A DNA stretch of 64,000 nt, taken from positions 124,001 to 188,000 of the forward strand of contig JAEXAI010000012.1 in assembly GCA_023394615.1 (NCBI GenBank), given 5' to 3'. The notes below the pieces were generated by a model. That model made no database searches and had not been told where the DNA came from. It saw only the letters and a list, made by a program, of their open reading frames with translations. The translations under genes were made by a program, and so were the position numbers. Numbering within the stretch: position 1 is the stretch's first letter; the number at the start of each line of letters is the position of its first letter. Shown piece by piece: positions 1 to 9,792 of the stretch. Source of the stretch: Actinomycetes bacterium. GTDB taxonomy: Bacteria > Actinomycetota > Coriobacteriia > Coriobacteriales > Eggerthellaceae.

Positions 1-768
1 CTCTTCGCCTTGCAACTCGCGCCACGCTCCCGATTCTAAATCGCCCAGCTCGATTGGGCCAAAGGATATGCGCTGCAAAGCCACAACCTCGTGGCCGACC
101 GCTTTGCACATACGTCTCACCTGCCGATTTTTACCCTCATGAATGGAGATGCGCAAAACAGTGGTGTTATCGTCTCGGTAGTCCGCGCGCACCAAGGCCG
201 GCGCAGTCATGCCATCGTGGAGCTCCACACCCGCTTCCAAGCGTCGTAGGGCCTTTTTCGATACACGGCCCGATACCGTGGCCACATAGGTTTTCGTCAC
301 GTGATGGCTGGGATGGAGCAGCGAATGACCCAACTCTCCATCGGTTGAAAAAAGCAAGAGTCCCGTCGTGTCGCAATCCAAACGCCCGATCGGATAGAGA
401 CCGGGATATTTGTCGGTCGGCACTAAAGCCGCTACGCATGGTCGCCCCTGAGGATCATCCATAGTGGTCAGGTATCCGGTCGGCTTATTCAAGGCTATCG
501 TGATTGGATTGTCGGCAATGTTTGCAACAATGCCGTCAACGGTGACCACATCCACGCGCGGATCCACTTTCGAACCGAGCTCGGTTATGACTTCGCCATT
601 CACGCACACTCTGCCGGCACTCATCAGATTCTCAGAGCCCCGCCTGCTAGAAACACCGGCGCGCGCCAGAAACTTCTGCAGACGCATGGGCACGATGCGC
701 GGCTCTACATCCGGAAGCGCACTGTCCTGTCGCTGCCCTACCTGGCTCTCTTTCCCAGAGTCCTCCAT
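1..768 (-). CDS. RsuA/RluB-family rRNA pseudouridine synthase (3' end outside window)
   Basis: Isomerises a specific uridine in ribosomal RNA to pseudouridine. The frame is open from an ATG at 768 to the first base of the window, giving 256 codons with no stop, so only the C-terminal end is missing. An S4 RNA-binding domain starts near residue 28 (MRLQKFLARAG), and the catalytic family motif GRLDCDTTGLLL places the active-site Asp at about residue 131. A late KNRQVRRMC motif is typical of the RsuA/RluB/RluE branch. A GAGGAA ribosome binding site lies just before the ATG, inside the end of scpB; the two genes are 3 bp apart. The scpA-scpB-rluB order is widely conserved in Gram-positive bacteria, which favours the RluB (23S rRNA) type, but the exact target cannot be read from the sequence. 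Confidence 0.9.
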   Translation of the reverse strand, partial: MEDSGKESQVGQRQDSALPDVEPRIVPMRLQKFLARAGVSSRRGSENLMSAGRVCVNGEVITELGSKVDPRVDVVTVDGIVANIADNPITIALNKPTGYLTTMDDPQGRPCVAALVPTDKYPGLYPIGRLDCDTTGLLLFSTDGELGHSLLHPSHHVTKTYVATVSGRVSKKALRRLEAGVELHDGMTAPALVRADYRDDNTTVLRISIHEGKNRQVRRMCKAVGHEVVALQRISFGPIELGDLESGAWRELQGEE

Positions 769-771
769 ATA

Positions 772-1524
772 CTATTCCTCGAACTCCAAATCATCGAAAT
801 CAATCTTTTCGACCACACCCGCAGCTTGCGCCAAGCTCTCTGCGAGCATGCCGCGCATGGCCTCGCTCATCTGATCAGAAAGCTCCTCAGCATCGAAGTT
901 TTGCGCTGCATCCTGCTCGTCTGATGTCACCGCAGACGTTTGGGGATTGGCCGCTGAAAGACGCGAGGTAATGAACTCGCGCGTCTCATCATCAGGTGCG
1001 TATGTGCCCAAATCCGGCAGATCTTCCAACGAACGTAAACCGAACTTTTCCAAAAACGTGCGCGTCGTGGCGTAGAGCATGGGGTTTCCGGGCGCGTCTT
1101 CGGTCCCTGCCTCGCGCACCAATCCCTTTTCGACCAGCGAGTTGATGGAGCTATCTGAGTTCACTCCGCGCACCGATGCCACACCAGAGCGCGTGACCGG
1201 CTGGGTGTAGGCAATGATGGAGAGTACTTCTAATGCCGCTTGGGAAAGCTTGCGCGTGTCCCAAGACAGCACGTAGTTTTCCAGTAGCTCATGATAAACC
1301 GGATGCGTGCACAGCTGCCAGCCGCCCGCAACTTCGCGCAGCTGTATGCCGCGCTCATCGTCTTCCAACTGGGCTCGCAAATCCACGCATGCGCATTCCA
1401 CGTCAACCGGTTCCACTTCCAACATATCAGCCAGCGTAATAGTGGATGTGGGCTCATCGGTCACGAACAGCATCGCCTCTATGGCGCCTTTCAGTTGGTC
1501 GCTTTGCAGTCCTGCGAACATCAC
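772..1524 (-). CDS. scpB: segregation and condensation protein B
   Basis: Kleisin-associated winged-helix protein that, with ScpA, forms the SMC-ScpAB condensin complex acting on the nucleoid in chromosome segregation. The 250-residue protein shows the ScpB core: two winged-helix domains, with the conserved stretch LEVLSIIAYTQPVTR around residues 91-105 followed by RGV and the RDFLEKFGL-like segment (RTFLEKFGLRSLEDLP). The last 70 residues are acidic and poorly conserved, longer than in many homologues. Its ATG overlaps the stop of scpA by 4 bp (ATGA), so the two subunits are translationally coupled. The pair sits in the usual position upstream of the pseudouridine synthase gene. Confidence 0.95.
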   Translation of the reverse strand: MMFAGLQSDQLKGAIEAMLFVTDEPTSTITLADMLEVEPVDVECACVDLRAQLEDDERGIQLREVAGGWQLCTHPVYHELLENYVLSWDTRKLSQAALEVLSIIAYTQPVTRSGVASVRGVNSDSSINSLVEKGLVREAGTEDAPGNPMLYATTRTFLEKFGLRSLEDLPDLGTYAPDDETREFITSRLSAANPQTSAVTSDEQDAAQNFDAEELSDQMSEAMRGMLAESLAQAAGVVEKIDFDDLEFEE

Positions 1525-2315
1525 TGCTCCTCTTCGACGCTCGTGATGGCGTCTTCGCCTTCCAAAAGCAGCTCGCCGCTGCCTTCGATGTACTTCATTT
1601 CAATATCCCCGAATGGGTCAGGCTGCGTCAGTGTCACCATGCCGCGCTTGTATAGTTCCAGAATGGCCAGAAATGTGACGACGATAACTGGCGCGGGCGA
1701 CTTCGTATTGACCAAATCGCTGAAATCAATCTTCTTCTGCTGCTTTATACGACTGTGTATGGCGCGCACGTGGACTTCCACTGGAATGGGCTTCGCAGCG
1801 ATATGCTCGCTTTCCAGAAGGAAGCGATCGCGGCGACCCATGGCTTGGGCGCACGTGTACGCCATCGCGTCAAGCGATATACCGGAAAGGTAATCAGGCA
1901 TGAGTCCCATCAGGTCTGGCTCGGGCCCGAAATGACGGGTATGCAGCCGCCCTTCCGAAATGAATCGCACGTTTAAAGCGGCGGCCGCATTTTTGAACTG
2001 CTTGTAAGCGAGCAGCCGCTCCACCAGCATATCGCGTGCCTCGTTGGGCGCGATCTCTTGGAATTCCTGTTGGATGTCAGATTTCGGGCGCGGGATAAGG
2101 CTTGCGGCCTTTATCTCCAGCAGCGTGGAAGCCACCAGCAGAAAATCGCTCGCCACGTCCAAGTCGAGGCATTGCATGTGCGAAACCTCAGCAAGGTACT
2201 GATCAGCAATCTGCGCAATCGATATGGAGCCTATGTCCACCTTCTGCCTGCTGACCAGATAGAGCAGCAGGTCAAAGGGACCTTCGAATGTCTCTGAGCG
2301 AACCCTGTAAGACAA
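1521..2315 (-). CDS. scpA: segregation and condensation protein A
   Basis: Kleisin subunit that bridges the SMC heads in the bacterial condensin complex. The 264-residue protein begins with the family hallmark FEGPFDLLLYLVSRQKVDI at residues 9-27, followed by IADQYL and a long helical middle. The C-terminus carries the winged-helix segment VVTFLAILELYKRG that contacts the SMC head. It lies 5 bp downstream of trpS and overlaps scpB by 4 bp, so trpS, scpA, scpB and the pseudouridine synthase are probably co-transcribed. Length and domain order are normal for the family. Confidence 0.95.
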   Translation of the reverse strand: MSYRVRSETFEGPFDLLLYLVSRQKVDIGSISIAQIADQYLAEVSHMQCLDLDVASDFLLVASTLLEIKAASLIPRPKSDIQQEFQEIAPNEARDMLVERLLAYKQFKNAAAALNVRFISEGRLHTRHFGPEPDLMGLMPDYLSGISLDAMAYTCAQAMGRRDRFLLESEHIAAKPIPVEVHVRAIHSRIKQQKKIDFSDLVNTKSPAPVIVVTFLAILELYKRGMVTLTQPDPFGDIEMKYIEGSGELLLEGEDAITSVEEEQ

Positions 2316-2320
2316 GTATC

Positions 2321-3487
2321 TCAGCGATCCTTATAGCGCTTCGCCTGCGCGCCAATCAATTCGGCATCGCTGAAATAGTCGATGCGCATGGCCTGTTTTA
2401 CTTCGGCAAGCGTTTCCGCTGCCGTTTCACGAGCGACGCGCGTGCCTTCTTCCAGTATGTCGTAGATGGCAGGTATATCCTGCTCCAGCTCGTGTCTACG
2501 CTCACGGATGGGAGCAAGCGTTTCCTGCATGATCTTCGTCAGGAACTTCTTGCACTTCACGTCGCCTAGACCACCGCGCATATAATGCGCTTTCAACTCA
2601 TCGAGGTTCTGATACTCGGGCCAAAATTCTTCAAAATGGCGATCTTCACAAAACGCGTCCAGATACGTGAACACGGTATTGCCCTCGATCTTGCCTGGAT
2701 CTTCCACCTTCAGATGGTCGGGGTCGGTGTACATGCCCTTTATCTTTTTTGCCACATCCTGCTCGTTGTCGGATAGATAAATGCAATTACCCAAGCTCTT
2801 GCTCATCTTCGCTTTACCATCGGTACCTGGCAGGCGCAAGCATGCCTTGTTCTGCGAAATCAGGATATCGGGCTCGATGAGCACAGGGCCGTAGACGTTA
2901 TTGAACTTGCGCACAATCTCGCGCGTCTGCTCAATCATGGGCTCTTGGTCCTCGCCTACCGGCACCGTAGTGGCCTTGAAGGCAGTGATATCCGATGCTT
3001 GGCTGATGGGATAGGTGAAAAATCCCACCGGCACATCGGCATTGAAACCTCGCATCTGAATCTCAGATTTCACGGTAGGGTTACGCTGCAGACGCGCTAC
3101 CGTCACAAGGTTCATATAATAGGCGGTCAGCTCGTAGAGCTGGGGAATCTGCGATTGAATGAATATATGCGTGCGCGCAGGATCGATACCGCACGACAGG
3201 TAGTCCAGTGCCACTTCAATGATATTCTGGCGTACCTTTTCAGGGTTGTCGGCGTTGTCGGTGAGCGCTTGGGCATCGGCAATCATAATGAAAATGCGGT
3301 CGTATTCACCTGAATTCTGCAGAGCCACGCGGTTGCGCAGCGAACCCACGTAATGACCGATATGCAGCTTGCCCGTGGGACGGTCCCCCGTCAAGATAAT
3401 CTTGGGACGATTGGCGTTGCTTTGGGAATTGGCGCTGCTCGCACACTGTGCGCCGTCGTTTCCTCGTTGGTTCTCAACCATGCTCAT
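2321..3487 (-). CDS. trpS: tryptophan--tRNA ligase
   Basis: Class I aminoacyl-tRNA synthetase that charges tRNA-Trp in the cytoplasm. The 388-residue protein has the HIGH motif as [10 protein letters not shown] (residues 41-50) and the KMSKS motif as AKMSKSLGN (about 226-234). The first 28 residues (low-complexity, Asn/Ser-rich) precede the usual start of the Rossmann fold and look like a lineage-specific extension. The ATG at 3487 is supported by an AGGA ribosome binding site that overlaps the stop codon of the upstream protease gene. No T-box leader is visible upstream. It is the second gene of a dense minus-strand cluster. Confidence 0.95.
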   Translation of the reverse strand: MSMVENQRGNDGAQCASSANSQSNANRPKIILTGDRPTGKLHIGHYVGSLRNRVALQNSGEYDRIFIMIADAQALTDNADNPEKVRQNIIEVALDYLSCGIDPARTHIFIQSQIPQLYELTAYYMNLVTVARLQRNPTVKSEIQMRGFNADVPVGFFTYPISQASDITAFKATTVPVGEDQEPMIEQTREIVRKFNNVYGPVLIEPDILISQNKACLRLPGTDGKAKMSKSLGNCIYLSDNEQDVAKKIKGMYTDPDHLKVEDPGKIEGNTVFTYLDAFCEDRHFEEFWPEYQNLDELKAHYMRGGLGDVKCKKFLTKIMQETLAPIRERRHELEQDIPAIYDILEEGTRVARETAAETLAEVKQAMRIDYFSDAELIGAQAKRYKDR

Positions 3488-3496
3488 TTCTTCTTC

Positions 3497-4180
3497 CTAC
3501 GAAATCTTAAAGGGAAACATCAGATTGGCCAGGTTTCCCGCTGTTGCATCCAAATACCATCCGAACACGTCGACGTGCACCACATAGGGTAGCACGAACA
3601 ACACTACCAACAATATGGGCATCGCGTATTGTTGTACGCGGTAGTAGCCCGGCAGGTAGCGCTCGGGCAGAATGAACGCGAATATGCTCGATCCGTCCAG
3701 CGGAGGGACGGGTATGAGGTTGAAGAACATCAGGTACAGGTTTATAAGCGTGAACAGCGGCAAAAACAGCCGATAGAAATACAAAAAGAACGTGTTGTTC
3801 AGTGCACCTGCCTGCGCCATAGGCAAAAACACCCACGCCAAAATCGCGCCGAGCGCAGCCAGACACAGATTCGCAGCAGGACCCGCCAGCCCCACAATCA
3901 AATCGCCCTTGCGCTTGTCTTTGAAATAAGCCGGATTGTACGGCACCGGCTTGGCGTAGCCAAAAACAGGCGCATTCATAAGCATCAGTATCAGAGGCAG
4001 AATGACAGTGCCGAAAGGATCCACATGCTTGAGCGGGTTCAAAGACAACCGTCCCGCGTTTTTCGCCGTGGGATCGCCCAGCTTGTATGCAGCGAAACCG
4101 TGCATCACTTCGTGGCAGATAATAGCCGGCACGAACGCCAAGACGCTGCAGATATAATATGCGATGGTTTGAGTGGTCAT
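3497..4180 (-). CDS. site-2 protease family (M50) membrane metalloprotease
   Basis: Predicted intramembrane zinc metalloprotease of the small YwhC/SpoIVFB-like branch. In the 227-residue protein the zinc motif HEVMH is at residues 23-27 in the first membrane helix, and the second ligand segment reads NLIPVPPLDGSS (NxxPxPPLDG type) near residue 155. Five or six hydrophobic helices are visible and there is no PDZ domain, which separates it from RseP. The gene ends 9 bp before trpS and starts 27 bp after trmL, on the same strand. The substrate is unknown; neighbours are housekeeping genes, an arrangement also common for this family in other Gram-positive genomes. Confidence 0.9.
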   Translation of the reverse strand: MTTQTIAYYICSVLAFVPAIICHEVMHGFAAYKLGDPTAKNAGRLSLNPLKHVDPFGTVILPLILMLMNAPVFGYAKPVPYNPAYFKDKRKGDLIVGLAGPAANLCLAALGAILAWVFLPMAQAGALNNTFFLYFYRLFLPLFTLINLYLMFFNLIPVPPLDGSSIFAFILPERYLPGYYRVQQYAMPILLVVLFVLPYVVHVDVFGWYLDATAGNLANLMFPFKIS

Positions 4181-4207
4181 AATCTGTTCAGTATACCTGA
4201 GAGCTTG

Positions 4208-4672
4208 CTAGCACAGGCCCGTAAAACCCTTCTCGCGCAAGACTTCATAAACGGCTATGGCTACCGAATTGCCCAGATTCAAACTGCGCTTTTCAGGCAT
4301 CATCGGAATACGCACGCACTTTGCCTCATGCGCTTGCAGGATATCCTCATCGATGCCTCGGCTTTCGCGCCCGAACACAAGGTAGGCGTCTTCAGCATAG
4401 TCAACCGTATCGTATGCCCGTGTGGCGTGCCCGGTGAAAAAATGCAGGTCGCAGCCTACGTGGGCTTCCAAGAATTCCTGCGTGCAGGACCATCTATGCA
4501 CGTTGACATCATCCCAATAATCCATACCGGAGCGCGCAATCTGCTTACTGGTCAGACGAAACCCCATAGGTTCCACCAGATGCAGAGCGCAACCTGTGCA
4601 TGCGCAAGTACGCGCGATATTGCCCGTGTTCTGCGGAATCTCGGGCTCGAAGAGCACAACTGAGATACCCAT
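4208..4672 (-). CDS. trmL: tRNA (cytidine/uridine 34-2'-O)-methyltransferase
   Basis: SPOUT-class enzyme that methylates the ribose of the wobble nucleotide in certain tRNA-Leu species using S-adenosylmethionine. The protein opens with the hallmark VVLFEPEIPQNTGNIART and ends with the knot segment MMPEKRSLNLGNSVAIAVYE, typical of TrmL. A longer frame opens at 4717, but homologues begin right before VVLFEPE and a GAGGG ribosome binding site sits 9 nt before the ATG at 4672, so that start (154 residues) is preferred. The gene lies between an ABC-F gene (70 bp upstream) and the M50 protease gene. Confidence 0.92.
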   Translation of the reverse strand: MGISVVLFEPEIPQNTGNIARTCACTGCALHLVEPMGFRLTSKQIARSGMDYWDDVNVHRWSCTQEFLEAHVGCDLHFFTGHATRAYDTVDYAEDAYLVFGRESRGIDEDILQAHEAKCVRIPMMPEKRSLNLGNSVAIAVYEVLREKGFTGLC

Positions 4673-4742
4673 CACGCACATCCCTCGCGCTTTCTGCAAG
4701 CTATCGGAAAAGCGCACTGACTACTTGTGCGGCAAGAGACGA

Positions 4743-6893
4743 TCATGAGCGCGCCTCTTGCGCTTGTTGCCTTGCAAGCTCAGCTTCCAGCTCTTCTTGC
4801 AGATACAGCCATTCTTCTTCTGAGGATTTCAAACGCGCCTTCAGCTTCGCATGCTCAGCGATAACGTCGCTCGTGCCGTTTTCTTTCGTGTAAAACTCCG
4901 GATCAGCCAAAAGCTCCATCACCTCGTCCATGCGCTTGTTGTCGGCTGCCATGGATTTCTCTAGGGCATCGATGCGACGGCGCTGATCTTTCAAGGCCGC
5001 ATACGCACGGTTCCTCGCTTGGGCTTCTTTGCGTTTCTGCTCTTTCGACTTTGGCGCGCTGCCGCGCTCTGCCGTCAGCTGGGTCGTCTGCTGGCCCTGC
5101 TTCCTGTTCACCTGTATGGTCGTGCCCGATGCTTGCTTACCCGATAGTTTCGTCTCTGCGCCATCAACGGATGCTTTGCCAGCGTTCTTCGCCGCATCGT
5201 GCATTTTCGCAGCGGCTCGCTTGCCGCCCGAGCCGCGTTTGGCACCGTCATCGCCACCCGCCTCATCGGATGCGGCGGCTCCTGTGATGGCAGGCGTGTC
5301 CGTCTGCCCGCTTTTGTACAGGTAGTAATCATAATCTCCGTCATAAGACGTGAGCTTGCCCGGCTGCACCTCTATGATGCGATTCGCCACGCCCTTTATC
5401 AGATGACGGTCATGGGTGATCAGCAGTATCGTGCCCTCAAAACGCTTCAGCGCTTGTTCTAGCACGTCAGCGCTGGCGATATCCAAGTGATTCGTCGGCT
5501 CGTCCAGACAGAGCAGCGGACGCGGAGCAACCAGCATTTTCGCCAAAGCCAGGCGACATTTCTCGCCACCAGAAAGCACCGCGACTCGCTTATCGACGTC
5601 TTCACCAATGAACAGAAAAGCTCCGAGAAGCGTGCGCACCTGCGATATGGTCCAACCGGGTGCTACGCTGTCGAGCTCTTCGAACACTGTGTTTCCCGGG
5701 CTCAATTCTTCCAACTGATGCTGCGCGAAATAGGTTTTGGTCACATGCATGCCATAATCAATCGTGCCCGCATCGGGTGTGAGCACGCCGGCTATCATCT
5801 TCAGTAACGTTGATTTGCCTGCACCGTTCGGACCGACCAATGCCACTTTTTCCCCACGATAAATCGTCAGGTCCATATGGTTGTAGACTTTTTTCTGGTC
5901 GAACGACTTGCAGATGCCCTCCATCTGCACCACTTTGTCACCCGTGCGCGGCGGCTGCTTGAAATTGAAATGCACGGCCTTTTTCTCTTCGGGCACCACG
6001 ATGCGCTCAATCTTTTCCAATTTGCGCACGCGATCCTGCACCTGCTTGGCCTTGGTGGCCTTGTAGCGAAACTTCTCGATGAAAGCCTCCATGTGGGCAA
6101 TCTCGCTTTGCTGTTTCACAGCTTGCTCGCGCAAAAGCTCCAGACGTTCTTCGCGCAGGTCCAAATATTTGGTGTAGTTGCCTTTGTACAGGCGAACTTG
6201 GCCGTTGTCAATCTCACCCACGCGGTCCACCATGTTGTCCATGAAAGCGCGGTCATGGCTCACCACGATGACCGTGCCAGAATACCCGCGCAAAAAACCT
6301 TCCAGCCATTTCACGCTCTCGAGGTCCAAATGGTTCGTCGGCTCGTCCAAAAGCAGGACGTCGGGATTGCGTATCAGCAGTTTCGCAAGCGCGATGCGCA
6401 TCTGCCAGCCACCGGAGTACTCAGAAGTTGTGTGCTCCATATCCGCTTCTTCGAAACCCAGTCCGAAAAGCACACTGCGCACCTTTGGCTCGATGGTGTA
6501 TCCGCCCATCATCTCATAGGCGTCACGCGCACGCCCGCACGCATCCAACTGTTGCTGGGTAGGATTCTCGCCCAAGTTCGCTTCCAGTTTGCGCAAGCGC
6601 TGCTCCGCCTCAAGCACCTCGGTCTGGCTGGAGAGCACCTCTTCGAAAATCGGCCGATCCTGCATCTCTATGGCCTCTTGGCGTAGATAACCCACGGTGG
6701 CGCCCTTCGCGAACAGCACGCGTCCTGAATCGGCGTCTTCGGTACCCGCTATGATGTTTAACATGGTGGTTTTGCCCGCACCGTTTGGGCCCACCAGCGC
6801 TAGTCGGTCGTATGCCTCAAGTTTAAAAGTCACGTCCGAAAAGAGCGTACGCGACCCGAATGATTTCGTTACGTGTTCAACCTGCAGTATCAT
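4743..6893 (-). CDS. ABC-F family ATPase (Uup/EttA-like ribosome-associated)
   Basis: Soluble protein with two ABC ATPase domains and no membrane segment, the ABC-F pattern of translation factors that act at the ribosomal E site. Both Walker A motifs (GPNGAGKTT and GPNGAGKST), both signature motifs (SGGWQMR and LSGGEKCR) and both Walker B motifs ending DEPTNHLD are intact. Between the domains lies a basic helical linker ([25 protein letters not shown] region). After the second domain comes a 100-residue Gly/Ala/Lys-rich segment and a coiled coil of about 90 residues, as in Uup. The frame opens at 7007, but the ATG at 6893 directly precedes the conserved [12 protein letters not shown] and is chosen. 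716 residues. Confidence 0.9.
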   Translation of the reverse strand: MILQVEHVTKSFGSRTLFSDVTFKLEAYDRLALVGPNGAGKTTMLNIIAGTEDADSGRVLFAKGATVGYLRQEAIEMQDRPIFEEVLSSQTEVLEAEQRLRKLEANLGENPTQQQLDACGRARDAYEMMGGYTIEPKVRSVLFGLGFEEADMEHTTSEYSGGWQMRIALAKLLIRNPDVLLLDEPTNHLDLESVKWLEGFLRGYSGTVIVVSHDRAFMDNMVDRVGEIDNGQVRLYKGNYTKYLDLREERLELLREQAVKQQSEIAHMEAFIEKFRYKATKAKQVQDRVRKLEKIERIVVPEEKKAVHFNFKQPPRTGDKVVQMEGICKSFDQKKVYNHMDLTIYRGEKVALVGPNGAGKSTLLKMIAGVLTPDAGTIDYGMHVTKTYFAQHQLEELSPGNTVFEELDSVAPGWTISQVRTLLGAFLFIGEDVDKRVAVLSGGEKCRLALAKMLVAPRPLLCLDEPTNHLDIASADVLEQALKRFEGTILLITHDRHLIKGVANRIIEVQPGKLTSYDGDYDYYLYKSGQTDTPAITGAAASDEAGGDDGAKRGSGGKRAAAKMHDAAKNAGKASVDGAETKLSGKQASGTTIQVNRKQGQQTTQLTAERGSAPKSKEQKRKEAQARNRAYAALKDQRRRIDALEKSMAADNKRMDEVMELLADPEFYTKENGTSDVIAEHAKLKARLKSSEEEWLYLQEELEAELARQQAQEARS

Positions 6894-7078
6894 GTGATTT
6901 ATTGCACCTTTACCAAACAGCGAAAAAGCGAATCCTTTTCGCGCGGTTTTACATGATAGCAAGAATGCGCCGTTTGCGCCCGACTGCCTTGAAATCCGCA
7001 AAGCCACGGCGGATTATTGTCGCGATAATGTCGCCTTCGACCGGCTTTTCTTGTCCCTCCTGCGCGCTCATGATACAT

Positions 7079-7095
7079 TGAAACGCACTGTTTCA
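7079..7095. promoter_or_regulatory. dyad upstream of nagB (candidate operator)
   Basis: TGAAAC, five bases, GTTTCA: a perfect 6-bp inverted repeat centred 39 bp before the nagB start codon. The position suits a repressor site for an amino-sugar regulator. No regulator gene of this type is seen in the window, so the binding protein is unknown. Confidence 0.4.
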
Positions 7096-7125
7096 TTTCC
7101 ACAATCGATTCGAAAAGGACGGCAT

Positions 7126-7860
7126 ATGCGAATAATCATCGCTTCAGACTACGAGGATATGAGCCGAAAGGCGGCAGATATCATCTCGGCGCAGATTCAT
7201 CGCAAACCATCTTGCATATTGGGCTTGGCAACCGGTTCCACACCCATCGGACTGTATGAGCAGCTGTGCAACGATTGCGCTTCCGGTGTTACGAGCTTTT
7301 CCGAAGTATCCACGTTCAATTTGGATGAATACCGTGGCATCGATGGTGCCCATGAGCAAAGCTATCGCTATTTCATGAACGAACACCTTTTCAACAATGT
7401 GAATATCGACCTTTCCAACACGCATGTACCCGATGGTTCGAACCTAGACTCTATTGCGGCATGCGCTGCCTATGATCAGGCTATCGACAGCACAGAGGGC
7501 ATCGATTTACAGCTTTTGGGGATTGGGCACAACGGGCATATCGGTTTCAACGAGCCCGCTGATTCCTTCCCCGTGCACACGCATTGCGTCGATTTGAGCG
7601 AATCGACCATACAGGCCAACAGCCGCCTGTTCGAAAACGCCGAAGACGTGCCGCGCCAGGCATACACCATGGGCGTGGGCACTATCATGAAGTCCCGCTC
7701 CATACTGGTGGTGGCCAGCGGAGATGACAAGGCGCATATCGTACGCGATGCGTTTTTCGGACCCGTCGTGCCATCCGTGCCCGCATCGGTACTGCAGCTG
7801 CACTCCAACGTCACCGTTTTGGTTGACGCGCAAGCCGGCTCGCTGTGCCCCCGCAACTAA
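7126..7860 (+). CDS. nagB: glucosamine-6-phosphate deaminase
   Basis: Converts glucosamine-6-phosphate to fructose-6-phosphate and ammonia, the last step of amino sugar and sialic acid catabolism. The 244-residue protein has LATGSTPIGLYEQL (phosphate-binding loop), FNLDEYRG (catalytic Asp) and GIGHNGHIGFNEP (catalytic His) in the expected order. The short length without a C-terminal extension matches Gram-positive, non-allosteric NagB. The ATG at 7126 follows AAAAGGAC; a longer frame from 7051 lacks homology. It overlaps the frame of nagA and converges on the nanE end of the sialic acid operon. Confidence 0.95.
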   Translation: MRIIIASDYEDMSRKAADIISAQIHRKPSCILGLATGSTPIGLYEQLCNDCASGVTSFSEVSTFNLDEYRGIDGAHEQSYRYFMNEHLFNNVNIDLSNTHVPDGSNLDSIAACAAYDQAIDSTEGIDLQLLGIGHNGHIGFNEPADSFPVHTHCVDLSESTIQANSRLFENAEDVPRQAYTMGVGTIMKSRSILVVASGDDKAHIVRDAFFGPVVPSVPASVLQLHSNVTVLVDAQAGSLCPRN

Positions 7861-7871
7861 GCGCGACCGAC

Positions 7872-9065
7872 ATGGATACCTCATCAGAGTTTTCTGTGAA
7901 CAGCATGGAGAGTGGGCCTCGTTTGCTCATTAAAGGCGGCAGCGTCTTTGACGGTAAAGGGTTCTGCACCCAAGATGTGCTGATTGAAAACGCGACATTT
8001 TCTGCATGCACGGACTCAGGGCAGTTTGCAGCCAAACACGACGATGTCGTCATCGACGCACGTGGGCTCATCGTGTCTGCAGGCTTTATCGATTTGCACT
8101 TCCATGGTTGCATGGGACATGATTTTTGCGATGGCACCTCTGAGGCCATAGATGCCATCTCTCGTTTCCAGGCATCACGGGGCATAACCTCCATTTGTCC
8201 AGCTACGATGACGTATCCCGAAGACAAGCTGACGAGTATCATGAGCGCGGCTGCAAACTGGCATGCGCCCGACGATGGCTCGGCGCTCGTGGGCATCAAC
8301 ATGGAAGGACCGTTCATATCGGCATCGAAGGTAGGTGCCCAAAACCCCCTGTACGTGCAAAAACCCGACGGGGCGATGTTGACACGTTTGATTGAGAGCT
8401 CAGGCGGCTTGGTGAAGCTGGTCGACGTAGCACCCGAGGAAGACGGTGCGATAGCCCTGATAGAATCGATGCACGATATCGTGCGCTTCTCGATTGCCCA
8501 TACGTGCGCCGACTACGATTGTACTCAAGCGGCGTTTGCGGCTGGCGCTCGTCAGATGACGCATCTTTTCAACGCCATGTTGCCGCTGCATCATCGTTGC
8601 CCCGGCCCGATTGCCGCTGCTATGGATCGCGATGATGTTTCCGCTGAAATCATCGCTGATGGTATCCACATCCACCCGGCCATGGTGCGATTGGCGTTTC
8701 GCGAGTTCGGATCCGATCGCATGATCTTGATCAGCGACTCCATGATGGCAACTGGTTTGGATGATGGCGAGTACAGCTTAGGCGGTCTACCTGTGACAGT
8801 TCGCGGCAACCAGGCGACACTGCATGATGGGACACTGGCTGGGTCGGCGACCAACCTTGCGCGCTGCATTCAAATCGCTCACTGCGACATGGGTATCCCC
8901 GCAAATGACGTGCTGCGTGCTGCCACCGTGAACCCGGCGCGAGCATTAGGCATAGACGATACACGTGGCAGCATTGAGGCGGGCAAGATCGCCGATTGCG
9001 TGCTGCTTGACAGCAGCCTTGCCGTGCAACAGGTGATTCTGCGAGGCAAGCTGCTAACCCGATAA
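7872..9065 (+). CDS. nagA: N-acetylglucosamine-6-phosphate deacetylase
   Basis: Amidohydrolase that removes acetate from N-acetylglucosamine-6-phosphate, feeding NagB. Metal and active-site motifs are present: DLHFHGCMGHDF, NMEGPFIS, the metal His in AHTCADY, HLFNAM, and the catalytic Asp in LISDSMMATG. The start is uncertain: GTG 7845 (overlapping nagB by 16 bp), ATG 7872 (397 residues) and ATG 7905 (386 residues, closest to the usual NagA length) are all in frame and none has a strong ribosome binding site. Translational coupling to nagB is likely. The stop at 9065 is 20 bp from the convergent nanE stop. Confidence 0.93.
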   Translation: MDTSSEFSVNSMESGPRLLIKGGSVFDGKGFCTQDVLIENATFSACTDSGQFAAKHDDVVIDARGLIVSAGFIDLHFHGCMGHDFCDGTSEAIDAISRFQASRGITSICPATMTYPEDKLTSIMSAAANWHAPDDGSALVGINMEGPFISASKVGAQNPLYVQKPDGAMLTRLIESSGGLVKLVDVAPEEDGAIALIESMHDIVRFSIAHTCADYDCTQAAFAAGARQMTHLFNAMLPLHHRCPGPIAAAMDRDDVSAEIIADGIHIHPAMVRLAFREFGSDRMILISDSMMATGLDDGEYSLGGLPVTVRGNQATLHDGTLAGSATNLARCIQIAHCDMGIPANDVLRAATVNPARALGIDDTRGSIEAGKIADCVLLDSSLAVQQVILRGKLLTR

Positions 9066-9085
9066 AAGCGACATGCCAAAAAGAC

Positions 9086-9775
9086 TTAGGGGTTTTCTAC
9101 GGCGTCCTTGAACCAACCGGTCACGGACGTGGGATGCGTGATAGCAGTACCGACGACGACCGCCCAAGCACCCATGTCCATTGCCTGATGTGCTTGCTCA
9201 GGCGTATGCAAGCGTCCCTCGCAAAACACGGGGACTCCTTCGGCAACAGCAACGGCTTGCTCCAGAAAATCAAGATCGGGACCATCGGTTTTCGCGCGAT
9301 CCTGCGTGTATCCGGCCAACGTGGTTGAAACGATGTCCACCTGCGCATCCAAGGCGCGCTTCACATCATCGATACTGCCACAATCTGCCATGATTAGCGT
9401 CTTGCCGCGCAGTCCGTCCACGGTCTGCTGAAATGTCAGCCCATCAGGGCGCGCTCGGCCCGTCGCATCGATGGCAACCACATCGGCACCGGCATAAACG
9501 CACGCGAGCGCATGACGCAGCGTCGGCGTGATGTAAACGCCGTCGTGACCTTCTTTCCAAAGACCGATTACGGGTATCTCCACGCGTCCTTTTATCGCGG
9601 AAATATCGCTGATGCCCTGACAGCGTATGGCTGCCGCACCACCGATTTCAGCTGCACGCGCCATCTGTGCCATGGTCTCGGGGTGGCGCAGAGGCTCTCC
9701 CGCATACGCTTGGCAGCTCACGACAAGGTGGCCCTTGAGGCCTTCTACCAGCGGATTTTTTTCTTTTGCACCCAT
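9086..9775 (-). CDS. nanE: N-acetylmannosamine-6-phosphate 2-epimerase
   Basis: TIM-barrel enzyme that converts ManNAc-6-P to GlcNAc-6-P, joining sialic acid breakdown to NagA. The 229-residue protein carries LVVSCQAYAGEPL near the N-terminus, AAAIRCQGISDI, a DIVSTTLAGYT segment and EGRLHTPEQA with the usual AVVVGTAITHP phosphate-binding loop. It is the last gene of the minus-strand sialic acid operon, 17 bp after nanK. The catalytic Lys of the family falls in the VIGLWKEGH segment. Confidence 0.93.
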   Translation of the reverse strand: MGAKEKNPLVEGLKGHLVVSCQAYAGEPLRHPETMAQMARAAEIGGAAAIRCQGISDISAIKGRVEIPVIGLWKEGHDGVYITPTLRHALACVYAGADVVAIDATGRARPDGLTFQQTVDGLRGKTLIMADCGSIDDVKRALDAQVDIVSTTLAGYTQDRAKTDGPDLDFLEQAVAVAEGVPVFCEGRLHTPEQAHQAMDMGAWAVVVGTAITHPTSVTGWFKDAVENP

Positions 9776-9792
9776 GATATCTCCCTTTAGGA

